Notes: generated from the sequence alone by a model not told the origin. DNA of 37,863 bases from Fragilaria crotonensis (GCA_022925895.1 JAKSYS010000611.1:1-37863); one strand, 5' to 3'. Positions 1 to 12,561 are shown, counted from the stretch's first letter. Program-made: numbers and translations.

Positions 1-77
1 CATAGGAGAAAATTGTAAGTCCACTAGGTTTTCTACGTGAATCTTGTGTAGGTCCTGGTACCTGCGCTTCAACGACG

Positions 78-989
78 ATGATGGACCCTTCCGTTCATCA
101 TGCCACCGGCCGCCTTCAACCAACAAGCGATCTTCCATGCGATGACGACGACACCGTAGTTACACCCAACCGTGGTGAAAGCTCAAAGTCAATTGTCAAG
201 TCTAGCGTCGAAATAACGCTTAGATTTCATTTTGTCCCATCTCAAAACAACGACAACATTCATCCAGCAATCCTTCACGCAAATTGGATGCAAGAAGCTA
301 TTACGGCCTTCGGTAGCGATAAGATTCAGTTCTTTGATAATCGAAATCGCCAAGTCAGTAAGATCGAGCCACTTCGCATTGACCACGAGATGCATGTCCA
401 GCAGTTTCATCTCCATTTTGATCGTCACACTCGTCAGCACAGGAATACAATGTCTACCAACAACAATCAGGACCATAAAAGCGTTTTGACTTATATTGTT
501 TATCGAATCCGTTCGGTGGTTTCCTTGAGCGAACTAAAGGCAACCAATACAATCTCCAAGTTTATGAAAGAACATAATTTCTACGTGAATGAACATCGTT
601 GGAGCGAAACGGACTGGGAAACGACACAACTCGGTTTTCTCTATGGTCTAGATCCACAGTTCTATGACATTGACCAAGCGACAACCAAGTTCACCAATAC
701 CTTACGTCAGGTGTTATCACGGATGAAGATCCCCAAATTTAGATTGGTTTATTGCTCCCCAAAGATCAAAACAGCGAAACGACGCATCGTCGGTACCAAA
801 GCGTACGCAGTCGAAACTTTGAGAGCAGATCGAGATGAGCTTAGCAAACAACTGAAAGAAGCATACAACGAAAGCGGAACCTTTGTACCGATTCAAATGA
901 GAGCTCGTCACCCAGATGCATTTGAGCGGTTCATCAAAGCACAGACTCGAAATCACATTGGACAAGATGCAATGCACTATCTTTCCTAA
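78..989 (+). CDS. Diatom-type retroelement ORF1-like protein
   Basis: This is an uninterrupted 303-residue frame starting at a double ATG and ending in TAA. The N-terminal 35 residues are polar and acidic. A folded region follows, opening with a strand-like segment (EITLRFHFVP), and the C-terminal third is basic with a helical stretch near residues 245-265 and the motif FVPIQMRARHPDAF near residues 267-280. The layout resembles ORF1-type proteins that I associate with diatom retroelements, including the ORF1 of the LINE at 3.3 kb, which also begins its folded part with a TFKWSVP-like strand. The likeness is one of style, not a proven alignment. No RT or endonuclease follows, so this may be a truncated or stand-alone copy. 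GTAAGT at 15-20 and TAG at 49-51 could bound a 37-bp intron just upstream; this is weak. Function unknown; binding of element RNA is a guess. Confidence 0.5.
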   Translation: MMDPSVHHATGRLQPTSDLPCDDDDTVVTPNRGESSKSIVKSSVEITLRFHFVPSQNNDNIHPAILHANWMQEAITAFGSDKIQFFDNRNRQVSKIEPLRIDHEMHVQQFHLHFDRHTRQHRNTMSTNNNQDHKSVLTYIVYRIRSVVSLSELKATNTISKFMKEHNFYVNEHRWSETDWETTQLGFLYGLDPQFYDIDQATTKFTNTLRQVLSRMKIPKFRLVYCSPKIKTAKRRIVGTKAYAVETLRADRDELSKQLKEAYNESGTFVPIQMRARHPDAFERFIKAQTRNHIGQDAMHYLS

Positions 990-1044
990 GGGGGCGGGCC
1001 TAAAAATAGATAAAATATCTTCAGATATAGATAATATTACTTGA

Positions 1045-1140
1045 TATGGCGGGTGTCATTTTGAACTGAGGATTTGTACGCTGGTGTCAATTTTTGTACG
1101 TCGTGTGTCACTTTTTATTTAGAGACGTGTACGTCGGGTG
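1045..1140. repeat. Cluster of imperfect GTGTCA-T-tract repeats
   Basis: Between the first two genes the motif G(G/T)GTGTCA followed by a T-rich run and GTACG recurs: near 1054, near 1083 and near 1105, with a partial copy GTACGTCGGGTG near 1128-1139. Spacing is about 20-30 bases. Nothing else is evident between 990 and 1205. Such clusters can be subterminal transposase-binding repeats or promoter elements, but no function can be assigned here. Confidence 0.35.
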
Positions 1141-1205
1141 CTACGCCGCGTTCCCGTAGATCCTGTACCATCTCAATTGGCGCGCCCAGGTGTTGCAGAA
1201 GTACG

Positions 1206-2742
1206 ATGCATTCTCATGCAACAACATCGTCAATCATACAACAACAAAGCATCACACTTGTAACCCAAAAGAGAAAGCTGGATTTTGGTCCAATTCAAGA
1301 ACTGTTCACCTTTTCTCCATTCGGACTTGGCTGTCAAGAATGCAAAATCAATACTCCAATTCGAATGGATGAAAGGTGCATCCGTGATCATTTGAAAAAG
1401 CACACTATGGAAAGCGGTATTGCTTTAGTTTGTTCACTCCATGACATGTTTAAAGCACAACTTGATGTTGCAAAGGCATCAGGAACCATTGAACCATACC
1501 GTATTGACAATAAAACATACGCAGGGTATTCATGTACTTGTGGTCAACACTTTCATTCCAAGAAAGGAAGTGCAATTCGACATTGCAACAAGCCTGGTTG
1601 TGATGCTTCCAAACTAGAGAACGTTGAGCTCATCAAGCTTTGTTGCGGTCGATACGTTTTCCCATGCCCAAGTCTCAGCCCTCTTCAACGAAGCACCTTG
1701 CATCACGGAACAATTTGATTATGGCAAGGCGAGAGCTGCTTTGTTTCCGCTACTTCCACAAAGGGAAAAACAGGACAATACATACACTCATATGTTCACC
1801 CCGCTTAATTCAGGCTGTGGCGGTGGCAGGCAATTTGTTGAAAAAATCAAGACCGACTTCATCTTGATCTATTCACCACCAAATCCATTAACTGAGGTAT
1901 TCCTGGTTAAACTTCACCGGCTTGCTGAAGTCTGGCTTCTGAACTATGCTCAGAAGAATATCAAAATGGTACCTGGTGATCTTCGTGCAGCATTGCAAAC
2001 ATTTGAAGGTGGCGAAATTGAAGATGTGTCACAACGATGCACATACACCATGCAACATGATCCATCTACATTACTAATTGAACTCAAAAAGCTTTTATCG
2101 TATTCGTTCCGACGAGGTCTGTTTGTCAACAAGAAATTCAACAACAGAGATCATCCCTTGGCTGTTGAGTTCTGTTTAACGTCCGGATTCCGTGTTGAAA
2201 AAGAGGATTCCAAAATCAAAATGATCTCTTGCGACACTGTTTCCTCACTCATTGCAAAGGTAACATCGGTTTTGAAAGCTGGTATTTGTTCCGTTATATG
2301 TTCATTTTCCGAAGACGCTTTTACGTCACATGGTCCCGCGCTCATCACTACAGTAAGAAAATCGCATGTCCTCCATTCTCTGTCACCAATGCTCCGTCAA
2401 ATTTGTGAAATGCACCGCAGACTCCCCAAAAGGAGGAAGACGACACTCAATGAAAAGGGAAACATTGTCGTTGATCAGTTTTCTTTTCTGTTCAATGACT
2501 GGTCAAAAATTGTTCCACGGACAGTCCAGTTGATGAGGGTGGCAATTTCAAACTTAGCGGAGGGCATTTCTTGGTGGGAGCCAGTACATCTAAGAGTGCA
2601 GATCCGATGTCATGATGTTTATAATAACTCATTACTTCGTAATTCCGTACGAATGTTCGTATTTTTGGAAAAAATCCTCCGACATGCGTGCATCACGTAT
2701 ATTTTCCTACGCTCCTCAGGAACTGAAAATATCCTGCTTTAG
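1206..2742 (+). pseudogene. Zinc-binding protein of unknown function, one frameshift
   Basis: Two overlapping frames form one protein. The first runs from the ATG at 1206 to about 1665 and holds a zinc-binding module: GLGCQEC (C-x2-C), then DHLKKH about 28 residues later, a second pair in YSCTCGQHF, then IRHCNKPGC. The order C-x2-C, H-x3-H, C-x-C, H/C is loosely like the double zinc-finger layout of fungal OrsD/DUF3505-type proteins, but I cannot prove kinship. The frame then switches by one base near the T4C3 run around 1658-1667 and continues to 2742 (about 355 residues) with conserved-looking blocks such as RAALQTFEGGE and SQRCTYTMQHD. The last 40 residues (from about 2620) lose protein-like character, so the true C-terminus is probably replaced by unrelated DNA. 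Not recognised functionally. A single sequencing indel or genuine decay would both explain the break. Confidence 0.5.
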
Positions 2743-3051
2743 CATTTTACGAGAACAGTAGGCAATTCCTGTTCCTTTTCAAAGATCAGGGTCTAAACCC
2801 TTTGTAATTACGAAACTGTAGCAAGTTCGTTTTTACTTTGCGTTTTACGCACTGTTTCACCAATCAAAGCATTTGTTTCGTCTCGAATTATGATCCTCAG
2901 TAAGTATACACTGTTTCGTCTGACGTATAGCGTGCTGGTATTATGTTTAGTGATCAGTACGATGTATGATATGATACGTGTAACATGTAGTACCAAATGT
3001 CTTCCTTGTCCTACAGGCATCACCGCCGTCTCTATTTTTTATGAATGTAAC
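2743..3051. other. Leader region with candidate 5' intron
   Basis: There is no convincing gene in this stretch. GTAAGT at 2900-2905 and a pyrimidine-rich CCTACAG ending at 3016 would bound a 117-bp GT-AG intron just before the ATG at 3052. It is therefore a plausible 5'-UTR intron of the transposase gene. The region is AT-rich. No terminal inverted repeat could be confirmed here. Confidence 0.3.
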
Positions 3052-3265
3052 ATGTCGAAACGACGCCGGAAGCAACAAGGATGTGCTCCAATTTATTGCG
3101 AGAATCCATTTTGTCCTCAGGATGGAAAGGCGTACACCAGCATGTCGGCATTTACTCAACATATTGGCAGATCAGCGTCATGCGAACAATATGTTCACGG
3201 TCATTTGAATTTACGTTCCATTACTCGCGAAAATGCCACCTCCTCTACTGTTGCAACAAACACCA
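3052..3265 (+). pseudogene. 5' part of Plavaka/KDZ-like transposase (zinc finger)
   Basis: The ATG at 3052 opens a basic N-terminus (MSKRRRKQQG) followed by a C2H2-like finger: IYCENPFC then QHIGRSASCEQYVHGH, i.e. Cys-x4-Cys, His, Cys/His. A finger at the front of a transposase usually binds DNA at the element ends. The frame runs into the 16-bp target-site duplication at 3250-3265, where the codons read V-A-T-N-T. Past that point it is LINE sequence with a stop at 3313. At 12594 the same codons (V-V-T-N-T) resume the same frame and continue into the transposase body. I therefore treat 3052-3265 and 12594-15277 as the two halves of one gene. The family assignment rests on the second half. Confidence 0.6.
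3250..3265 (+). repeat. Left target-site duplication of LINE-1
   Basis: Reads GTTGCAACAAACACCA and matches 12594-12609 (GTTGTAACAAACACCA) at 15 of 16 positions. It marks the 5' boundary of the LINE insertion, and its codons are in the transposase frame at both copies. Confidence 0.85.
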
Positions 3266-3363
3266 CACAATTTTCTAGAAAATTTTCGCAAATACGTTCT
3301 GTCCGTCGTTCGTAATTGCGTACGTTAATTAGGAAGTTGTCGCGTACCCTACCTCCGTCGACC

Positions 3364-6300
3364 ATGACCATCGGATCGGTTCTATCCCCTCCCATGGCGT
3401 ACCCTGCTCATCAGGATCCCAACCAGACGTTGTATGGTTTCCATTGCGACGTTTGGGAAGAAAGCCCCAGCCCAGCGTTTGGCCAAGATTGGTTTCCCCA
3501 CGAAGAACGATTCCGTCGGGATGCCAATGCAAACGCTTACCGTCAATATGGCAATCCAATTGCATGGAATCGGTACATTACTCTTGGTTACTTTGCCCTG
3601 GAGGATTGTGTTGAGTTCGATCAACTCTGGAAGAATTTCGACAAAGACCCACTCGCAGTCCACAGAGTCATTTGGTATCAATTCATGTATCACGTTGATC
3701 GCGACATGCCAATCCCAGAACGTTTGAGTGCCTGGGCAATGAACGTTTCTCATGCATATCTCGAATACCACGACGCAACATCTCTTGCAATGGACACACT
3801 TGTCAAGTGGAAATCTCAGGAGTTTAACACTTCGATGGATACCGAACCCACAGATGATCCCTGGATCCCTGTAGTGGCAACCCGTCGCAGTCGAAACAAA
3901 AGCCCACCGGCACCCCCCATCGCATCCAACAATACTACTCAGTCGAGGAAGCCACCAGGAACAATGCACGAGTTACCGAATCGAAAAGTCAACCAGAATC
4001 CACAGACTGCGATGCTTAAAGATTGGTCGCGCTATCAGAAACTTGTCAGGCCTGCTTCCAGACCACCGAACGTCTCTACAGTCCCTGAAGATGAAGATGA
4101 AGATGTTAATCCAATTGATCCCGATGCTCACGTAGATAATGGAAGCGGCTCTCTCCAGGGATCTTTGGCAACACCAGCTCCTCATCGTCCCTCATCCTTT
4201 CCCACGATCGCTGTCAACGATGGGTCTCATCGGCTCACATTTAAGTGGAGTGTACCAAATCGGATCCAAGCTTACGAACGTGACAAAAAACACTCTTATG
4301 GAAAGTGTCCGAAATGCCCTACAAACTCTCTTCACAGACGAGGATGGCATGATCGTCCGCTGGAACGACGAAGACCTCGGTTCCTCAGCCCTGTTATCCA
4401 GTTTGAATGTTTCCGAGCTTCGCGAATTTCTCTCGCCGACATTCAAGTTCTGGAAATCCACCTCCCAGCTCGGTTTTAGTATGAGATTTCGTTTTGCAGA
4501 TAATCCGGTTTCATGGCAATTGAAGGAGCACACGAAGTCATTCTTGAGAGCGTCCTCGATCGACGTATTGATTTCTAATACGAAAAGCACTAGTGGGAAT
4601 ATCGTAACGGCTGGGTACATTTTGTTGAAAGCTCCGAACACCACTTCCCTACATAGGTATACTCAATTCCTGCGAAGCCAGTTGCCAGAGACAACTCCTT
4701 TCTTCGATATAGTTCGGTTCAAGAAAACCCCTTTGGATCAACTTATTCCACATCTTGTGGTTCAATGTGGGAGAAAGCCATGTGACGATGATCAGCCAGA
4801 CATTTCTTCCTTTGCTTACAGGCAAATCCAGCGCCCTTTTCCTTCCAAGATACGCATTCGGAGCTATGACAGAAGAGCAAGTTAGCAACCAATTTCTTGT
4901 CCACGAGAAGTGGGCAAGATCTCTCACTGCACTACCACTCGCTCCCTTAGTGTTCCATCTCGATCAAAAACGTATTGAACACTGCAACGACGGCACCTCT
5001 ATCGAACGCTCTACACGCGAATGGGCAGCTACGTTGACATTCCCAGACGGCACACCCGGGTTATGTGATGTGGTGAATGGCACAGCAGAAAAGAAAGCGT
5101 ATTTGCTCTCTCCGACAAATTTCTCAGAATATGCTAAGGAACAATTGCGACAGTACCGATTGCGACTTTCACCTCCGAGTCGCCGAGAGGCTCGGTTCCG
5201 TGACAACGTTCCAGATCTACCGGACATCATTCATATTAAGACAGCCATTCACTCGAATGTATCCTTTATGGAAGATCTTCTGAAGTCGGACGCCTGGAAT
5301 CCTCCCCATGGCTCTAAGTCACATGCCGTAAACTCTGGTATACGCACAAATGCCACATCGAAACCAAACGCACCAACTTATCCGCAAGCTCGCAATGCGT
5401 GGGCTATGCCGCCTAAGTTAAGTGCACAACAATCACAGAAGACAAGTGGAACGCTCCCTAGCGGCGGTGATGACTCGGTAACACTCGGCAGTGGTGGCGA
5501 AAACTCAATTGGGACGGCCGAGCGTAGCACAGCTTCAACTCAGTCGACTACTTTAGCATCAGAATCCCCTTATCATGCACGGCTCAGGGAATTGGAAAAC
5601 GTCACAAAAACAAAACTGAAAGTGTTGGAAGAAACAAGTAGAGATTCAGCAAACAAACTTCAGTCGTTGGAAAAACAGCTCGGACGTCTAGACAACATGG
5701 ACAAACAAATGGAGACGGTGCAAGAAGATCTCAAATCTGTGGCTCGTAAACTGGAAGAATCCATGGAATCTCAACATGGCATCTCCGACGGATTGCTCTC
5801 ATTCCAGAAACATTCGCAGAAACAATTTGAAGACATGGGATCCCATTTGGTGACTGCTGTGGAAAACGTGAATACCTTAACAGGCGCCATGTCAGATATC
5901 AAAATCGAATTTGCAAAAATGTCCCAGTTCATGCAAGACCTGGCTTCCCGACAACAGGTTTCGCCACCAGCTCTCGAATCTTGCCACCGTAACAATCACC
6001 GGAAGGTTCAGCTCCACGTCAACGATGCAGCGGCACAATCACAGCCAAGTTCATCGTGTGATACATCACTCGGATCTGCACACTCCAAGCAATCTCACGA
6101 CTCCGACACAAACTCATCAGCAGTCTCTGATAATTCAAAAGCTTCCTCAACGCTTCGATCCCCTCCTCCAAAACGAACAAGGGAGGGCCGAGTCTTGGAA
6201 CAAAACGATTCGATGATAATTGAGCACCACGAGGCTAACTGTTCTCTCGCACACGACGCAGATGGGCAATCGAACGAAGTCGATGATGGCTCAGCAAGCG

Positions 6301-6506
6301 GCTCCGGGTCTAAAGTGGTAGTCAATTTAGAGAATCGGTTCAGCGGTGTTCCATTGATGCAAGTACCAGTTGATTCTGGCCGTACACCACGACTCTCTAG
6401 CGACACGTATCAACAATCTCCCGACATTCCATCACCTTCTACAGCAGCTCCACTGGACTCTCAATACACTCCCTCCCATGGTCCAGATGGAGCGGGAGGC
6501 GAATGA
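3364..6506 (+). pseudogene. LINE-1 ORF1 (coiled-coil ORF1 protein), two frameshifts
   Basis: The first ATG in frame is at 3364 (a second at 3394). The N-terminal 270 residues include a W/Y/F-rich segment and a proline/acidic linker (EDEDEDVNPIDPD). The frame slips by one at an A6 run (4283-4288), continues to about 4785 in the next frame, then slips again near 4773-4790 into the frame that ends at 6506. The third segment contains PLLTGKSSALFLPRYAF, a linker rich in S/T, a long coiled coil (about 5578-5960, heptads of L/V/M such as LENVTKTKLKVLEE) and a disordered, acidic serine-rich tail. ORF1 proteins of LINEs bind element RNA and multimerise; the coiled coil fits that role. No CCHC knuckle is seen in ORF1. 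Its stop overlaps the ORF2 start as ATGA at 6503-6506. Confidence 0.7.
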
Positions 6507-9500
6507 GTTATAACACGGTCTCGCGAGAAACCAACGGTAGTACGAACAATTCAGATGAACTAAATCCCCTCGTTAACAACCCCGATCATGCCCTACAACG
6601 AGCGAAGTCCCAATGGAAGGCCTTCTTCGCCCACTCCAATATGTGCGAGCGGCAACAGTCTCCAGCGGTCCAAGCTAGGAGATCAGAAACGGTATTAACG
6701 TCGGCAAATCGCAGAAGCAATGCCCCGTGGGGCGACGTATTGCAAGAAAAGCCATCTCACGTCACGCGGATATACTCGCAAAACGTCAACGGATTGACAT
6801 TCGATCGGCGCGGAGGGCAGTTTGAGGAGGTTTGCCGTGTTCATAAAGAAGTCCAGGCAGACATATTTGTGGGACAGGAGCATAACCTTGACACCACTCA
6901 ATATCATGTTAGAAGCTCCTTGTATGACGCAGCCAAGCAACATTGCGAACGCGCAAGATTAATTTTTGGCACTACTCCCATCCCATTCCACTCCACGTAT
7001 AAACCAGGGGGCACATTCATTCTGTCGTCCGGTAATTTTTCGGGTAGAATGGCAAAACAAGTTCAAGATCCATGGGGACGATGGGTCCTTCAGGAATTTG
7101 CAGGCCGGCAAGGCAGACTTTTGGTAGTAGTGTCAGCATACCAACCAGTCGACAAGCGTGGAGATCAAGGTGTCTTGACGGTCGCTTCTCAACAAGCAAG
7201 CTTGCTGCGGTTATCGAAAGATTCAGTCACGAACCCTCGCAGTGCCTTTCGACGAGACCTCTTGAAGGCGATGCGCCCATACAAGAGCGCTGGAGCAGAG
7301 ATATTGTTGATTGGCGACTTTAATGAACCTTTTGGATCGGATCCAGCCGGTATGAGCGGGATTGCAAGTCATCTAAGCTTGACAAATTTGATGGCTGTTC
7401 GCCACTCAGCATCGCCACCAGCGACGTACGCTAGAGGATCAAAATGCCTTGACTATGCCTTAGCAAGTAAAACCGTGTGCGATGCCCTTCTCCGCGCGGG
7501 ATACGAACCGTTCGATGCAAGACTATCATCCGATCACCGCGGCTACTTCTTCGACTTCCATACCGATACCTTGCTGGGTAATCTCACGCAAGATCTGGCA
7601 ACTCCTCAACAACGAATGCTGAGTGCGTCCAATGTCAATCAAGTAACCAAATACATCAATGAGAAATACGACCTCTTGCTTGCACACAACGCGTTTGTGA
7701 GAGCGGAGCGGCTTTCCTATCTTGGCAACAGACATCAGTTTGCAGAGCGGTTGGACCGAGTGGTGCTGGAATCAAGTTTGGTCGCCGAGTCTCGCATTCC
7801 ACAATTCGGAGCACCAGCGTGGTCTGTCAAATTAGCACAAGCTCGGCAACTGGTCCAGTGGCTTCGCAAGGTCTTATCGACTCTCCGGACTCGTATTGAC
7901 CACACCAACATATTGGCCAATGATCGCCCTGCGGAATTTGATGGTCCAGTCCCATCTACGGTTAAAGAATGCTCACGACAACTACGAGTCGCCAAGCAAA
8001 CAGTCTGCAACATAGTGCAACAAAGTTACACCCATCGCGATCAAGAACGAGCGGAACGTATTCGGGACTTGGAGATTTCCGCCTCTTCAGGAGACCGGCA
8101 CTTGGCGCGTATTCTGAGGAGGCTAAAGAAGGCAGAAGACATCAAACTCCTCTTCAATAAACTACAATGCGCGCGTCAGGGTAATCAGAAGAAAGGGGTG
8201 GTGCGTATTGAAATACCTCTCCATCCAGAGGATGACCCAAAGTCTTGCACTCAGTGGACACAAGTCGACATTCCGACTGAAGTAGTTCGTCATCTGCAGG
8301 ATCGTAATCGAGCGCACTTCGGACAAGCCCATGGTACACCGTTCACGGTCCCGCCATTATCTGACCACCTCGGGTTCACTGGCTCAGGTCCAGCACAGGA
8401 TCAAATGCTCAAGGGGGAATTCGATGTATCGCCCTATGCACCTAACGTCCGACTTCTGTTGTCACATCTACGTCACACCCAAGAGATGGCAGAAGATAAC
8501 GCTCGACCAACAATATCCGAACGTGAATTTGTGGGAAAGTTGCGCGTTTGGTCGGAATCCACTACTACCTCTCCGTCCCGAATGCACCTAGGTCACTACA
8601 AAGCCCTAATCGCTCGACACGCCTATACAACAACCGCGCCTGACGAAGAGCTCACACAAGAATTTCGAGATAAACGGGATGAATTGAATAGACGGCAACA
8701 AGCATTATTGCAGCTTCATCTGTCGTTGTTAAATTACGCCCTTGAACGTGGTTACTCGTACACCCGATGGCAAACAATCGCAAACACAATCCTTTTCAAA
8801 GACAAAGATAATTTCAGATTACATCGCACTCGTGTGATTCATATATACGAAGCGGACTTTAATCTGGCGCTGGGAGTTAAATGGAGAGCGGCGATGCGAC
8901 AAGCTGAAGATTTGCGGTTACTAAATGAGGGTCAATATGGATCACGGTCATATCGGAACGCCATCGATCCAGTCTTTATTGAGGAATTACAACTAGAAGT
9001 GTCCCAGGGCAACGAGGAAACCGGTAACATTTACAAATTATGACGCAACTGCATGTTATGACAGGATCATTCCCAACTTGGGAATGACGGTTAGTCGCAA
9101 GTTTGGTGTTCCCGCCTCGGTTACACAAATGAATGCGGAAACTCTACAACAGGCAGAGTATCGAGTACGTACGGACATGGGGCTGGCTCCCACTGGCTAT
9201 CGACACACCATGGACCATCCTATTTATGGCACAGGCCAGGGGAGCGCGAATTCACCGGCAATCTGGTGTTTTCTCTCCAGCACCCTGTTTGATTGCTACG
9301 ACACACTAGCATCCAAAGCATCTTACTGCGATCCGACAGGCAGCGTCATAGCGGACGTCGGTATGGTGGGTTTTTGTCGACGATTGTAACGGCCAGACAA
9401 ATTCCTTCCAAGAGGAAGTCACGCCGCAGTCGGTCCAACAGTTAGTTCAACAAACTCAACAGAACGCCCAAGTGTGGACAGATATGTTGACCGCCAGTGG

Positions 9501-12479
9501 AGGCGCCCTCGAACTCGCAAAATGCTCATGTCATATTGTTCAATGGCAGTTCTCTGCTCAAGGCGCGCCAGTGCTCGTTCCAAAGGGCGCATCATATATG
9601 GCTCACGAAATAACGGTATGGGACAATCATAGTGAACGTCAGGAGAACTTTCAAATCCTCGGGGCTTACCAGGCACACAAAACGCTCGGGCACTACAAAG
9701 ATCCTGCAGGAACTCAAGGCGAACAATTCCGTCAATTATTACACAAGAGCAACGACATAACATCATTCCTATGGAAATGCCCTCTGACGCGATTGGAGGC
9801 GTGGACATACTACTATGCTTGTTACTTACCAGCTGTCGGCTACCCATTATCATGCTCCTTTTTCACACAGAAGCAACTCGACAAAATTCAGAGGAAAGCG
9901 ATGTCGATAATTGTTCCTCGGTGTGGATTTAACCGACACACCAAACGCGAAATTCTTTACGGCCCGTTGCATCTCGGAGGTGCAAGCTTCAGGCATTTAT
10001 ATGTCCAGCAAGGAATTCAACAAACCCTACTGTTTCTGAAACATTGGCGTCGCTCAACGGTCACTGGAAAGTTGCTACGCATCGCAGTGTCGTGGTTTCA
10101 GGTCCAGGTTGGTACTTCATACTCGATCTTAGACCGTGTCGATCCCGTCTTACCGCAATTGGAATCAAAATGGCTTGCATCGCTCCGATCCTTCTTGTCT
10201 ACAATTGGGGCACGTCTGATGGTCGATTCGTTTAGTCCTCCTCAACTACAGAGACTTCATGATTTTAATTTAATGGATGTCATTCAGGAGTCAGGGCAGT
10301 TTACTCTTTCAGAGCTTCGTCGATTAAATTACTGCAGGCTGTATTTAAAAGCGACGACAGCGTCGGATATTGCACAACCAAACGGCCGGTTCCTCGATAT
10401 GTGCAAGTTACAGGGCGAGTCCAGTCTATTCAGCAGCAAGACCCACGGTAATTTTATACACCAAGAAAGACCGTCCGAAACGGAATGGAAACTGTGGCGG
10501 AAAGCGAATAGTCTCTGGAGTTCTCCCACCGGCGAATTCCGCCAACCGCTCGGGGAATGGGTGCTAGACATTCGCAAACAAAGACAACGCCACCACGCTT
10601 ATTGGGCTGACTCCGCAGCGTGGATCCTGATTGATGGGCTCTACACAAAGTGCGCGGCGGTGGGCATTCGAGTGGTCCGTGAAACAATCGTGAAAGTGGC
10701 ATGGGACAACCTTCCCGACGACGCGATAGTCTCCCAGGTGAACGGTATGAAAGATCCAGGTTTTTGGTGGGTATCCTACGATGGAGCCTTTCAGTACGAC
10801 GTTCCGTCGGTTCCACCAGCAACGTTTGCCCAATATGTTGCGAGATTACCCGAGTGGGAAGAAGCACTATTGCATCACACGGACTTGCTTTTCGATCCAT
10901 ATACGGTAGCGACTATGCTGTCGTCAGGTGTGCGCTCCGTGAGTGATGGCTCTGAATGGGACCAAACTCAGGGCTCGTTCGGGTGGTCCCTCAGCGATAA
11001 GAATGGTATCCGTTGCGCGACAGGGATGGGTCCCGCGTATGGAAGCTCACCAACGTCCTACCGGTCCGAGAGTTATGGAATGCTATCCATTTTATGTTTT
11101 CTTCGCCGGTTAGCAGAATTTACCGGACACCTATCCCCGTGGGAGGGCATCGTGGCAACAGATAGCGATAGTCTGTTGAAAACCTTGCGTAAGAAAACCG
11201 TCGTAGCCCCCCCTCCTACAGAAGACAATCTTCCACAACATCCGATCGCGGCATTTCCTCTGGACCCACTCTTGCCGGAGTGGGATGTAGTGAGGTATTC
11301 AGGTGATGGCGCAATCAATGCCGGGCCTCGCGTTACAATATGTGGCGGGACACCAAGATAAGAAAAAGGCAATTGGACAGCTCTTTACTTGCGAGGTTGA
11401 ATGTCGAAGCGGATGCATTGGCAACTAAGTATCAACGTGAATATGGCCATCACCAACCAATCGTACCTCTAACGACATGGGCGGGTGTTCATTTGATATT
11501 GCCAGCGGGGACTATCACTTCTCATTATGAAACCGCCTTGCGGTATCAGGCAACGTCAGCTCCTCTCCAACATCATATGATGAAGAGATATTCTTGGACC
11601 CTCGAAGTCTTTCATTACATAAATTGGAAAGCACATGGGAAGAGTTTAAAACGACACTTATCCAAACGGACGCACTTGATCAAATTCGTTCATGGGATCC
11701 TACCGACGAACGCTACCCTGCATCGGAAGGATCCGCTGCGAAATCGGTGTCCCGCATGCGGAACCTGCGCGGAGACATGGTCGCACATCCCCCGCTGTAA
11801 GACCAATGCCAGAGAGGAATGGAGGACGGCATTGTTAGCAGCAACGATCAACACGTGCAACAAATGGAATACAGACCCACAACTTCGTTTGATCCTATGC
11901 AATGCGATATCAGGATGGCTAGCCCACAGCGAGACCTCACCTGAGGCATTTGTTATGGGTTCTAGTTCTTATCCACATGAGTACGGACGGCTCATCCGCC
12001 AACAGAACGCAATCGGATGGGACCAGATTTTCCTGGGTAGATTCAGCCTGGAATGGGATCGGCTTCAAGACGCCTTTTACTCAAGGCAGCTAAACGCCTC
12101 ACAAAATAAGGCAAGGACAAGTCACAGATGGCAAATGGCAATCATTCGTACAGGATGGGCACGATGGTTTCTGCTTTGGTCAATGCGGAATCACGATCTA
12201 CATGGCGCCGATGCATCAAGCCGAGCTCAGGCCATTCGGAAAGAAGTTGATCGGTCGTTGCGTGAGATTTACGATATGAGATCACAAATGGAACCTAGTA
12301 TGCAACAGGTGATATGTAAAGACGTGACGGAGCATGTCACAAAAACAACGAGTTACAACCAAAATTGGCTGGCGGTGTATGGTCCCTTGGTGCGTGAAAG
12401 CATTAAACGAGCAAAATCTTTGGCAGTACAAAATGTGAGACCAATCACGGAGTGGTTAGTTCGAAAATCGACGTCCTGA
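6503..12479 (+). pseudogene. LINE-1 ORF2: endonuclease, reverse transcriptase, RNase H
   Basis: The polyprotein makes and integrates the cDNA. From the ATG at 6503: APE-like endonuclease with SQNVNG (residues 92-97), GQEHN (E126), LIGDFNE (D272, N274) and SDHRG (D344, H345). RT follows, with HLGHYKALIA, then motif A YDATACYDRI (after a frameshift near 9015), motif B GTGQGSANSP and motif C FVDD near 9375. Motif C is itself broken by one extra T in a T5 run, so the raw frame ends at 9389. The thumb and connection continue in a new frame (9400-11361), with RNase H motifs VSDGS, YRSESYG, VATDSD and GHQDK. Two further slips near 11300-11390 lead to LNVEADALA and the C-terminal knuckle CPACGTCAETWSHIPRC (C-x2-C-x8-H-x3-C). 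The last frame stops at 12479. LINE-2 carries most motifs in longer open frames, which supports the reconstruction. Confidence 0.85.
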
Positions 12480-12561
12480 CGATTATCACCTTCTGGATGC
12501 TACCTGCACAAGGTACTGTTCAGGCGTATAGGTCGAATGTCCCTGGTACGGACATAGCGAT

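Noticed and set aside
9360-9400. Programmed frameshift at the LINE-1 RT FVDD
   Set aside because: LINE-2 reads the same region without a slip, and LINE-1 has several other slips in homopolymers, so decay or error is simpler.
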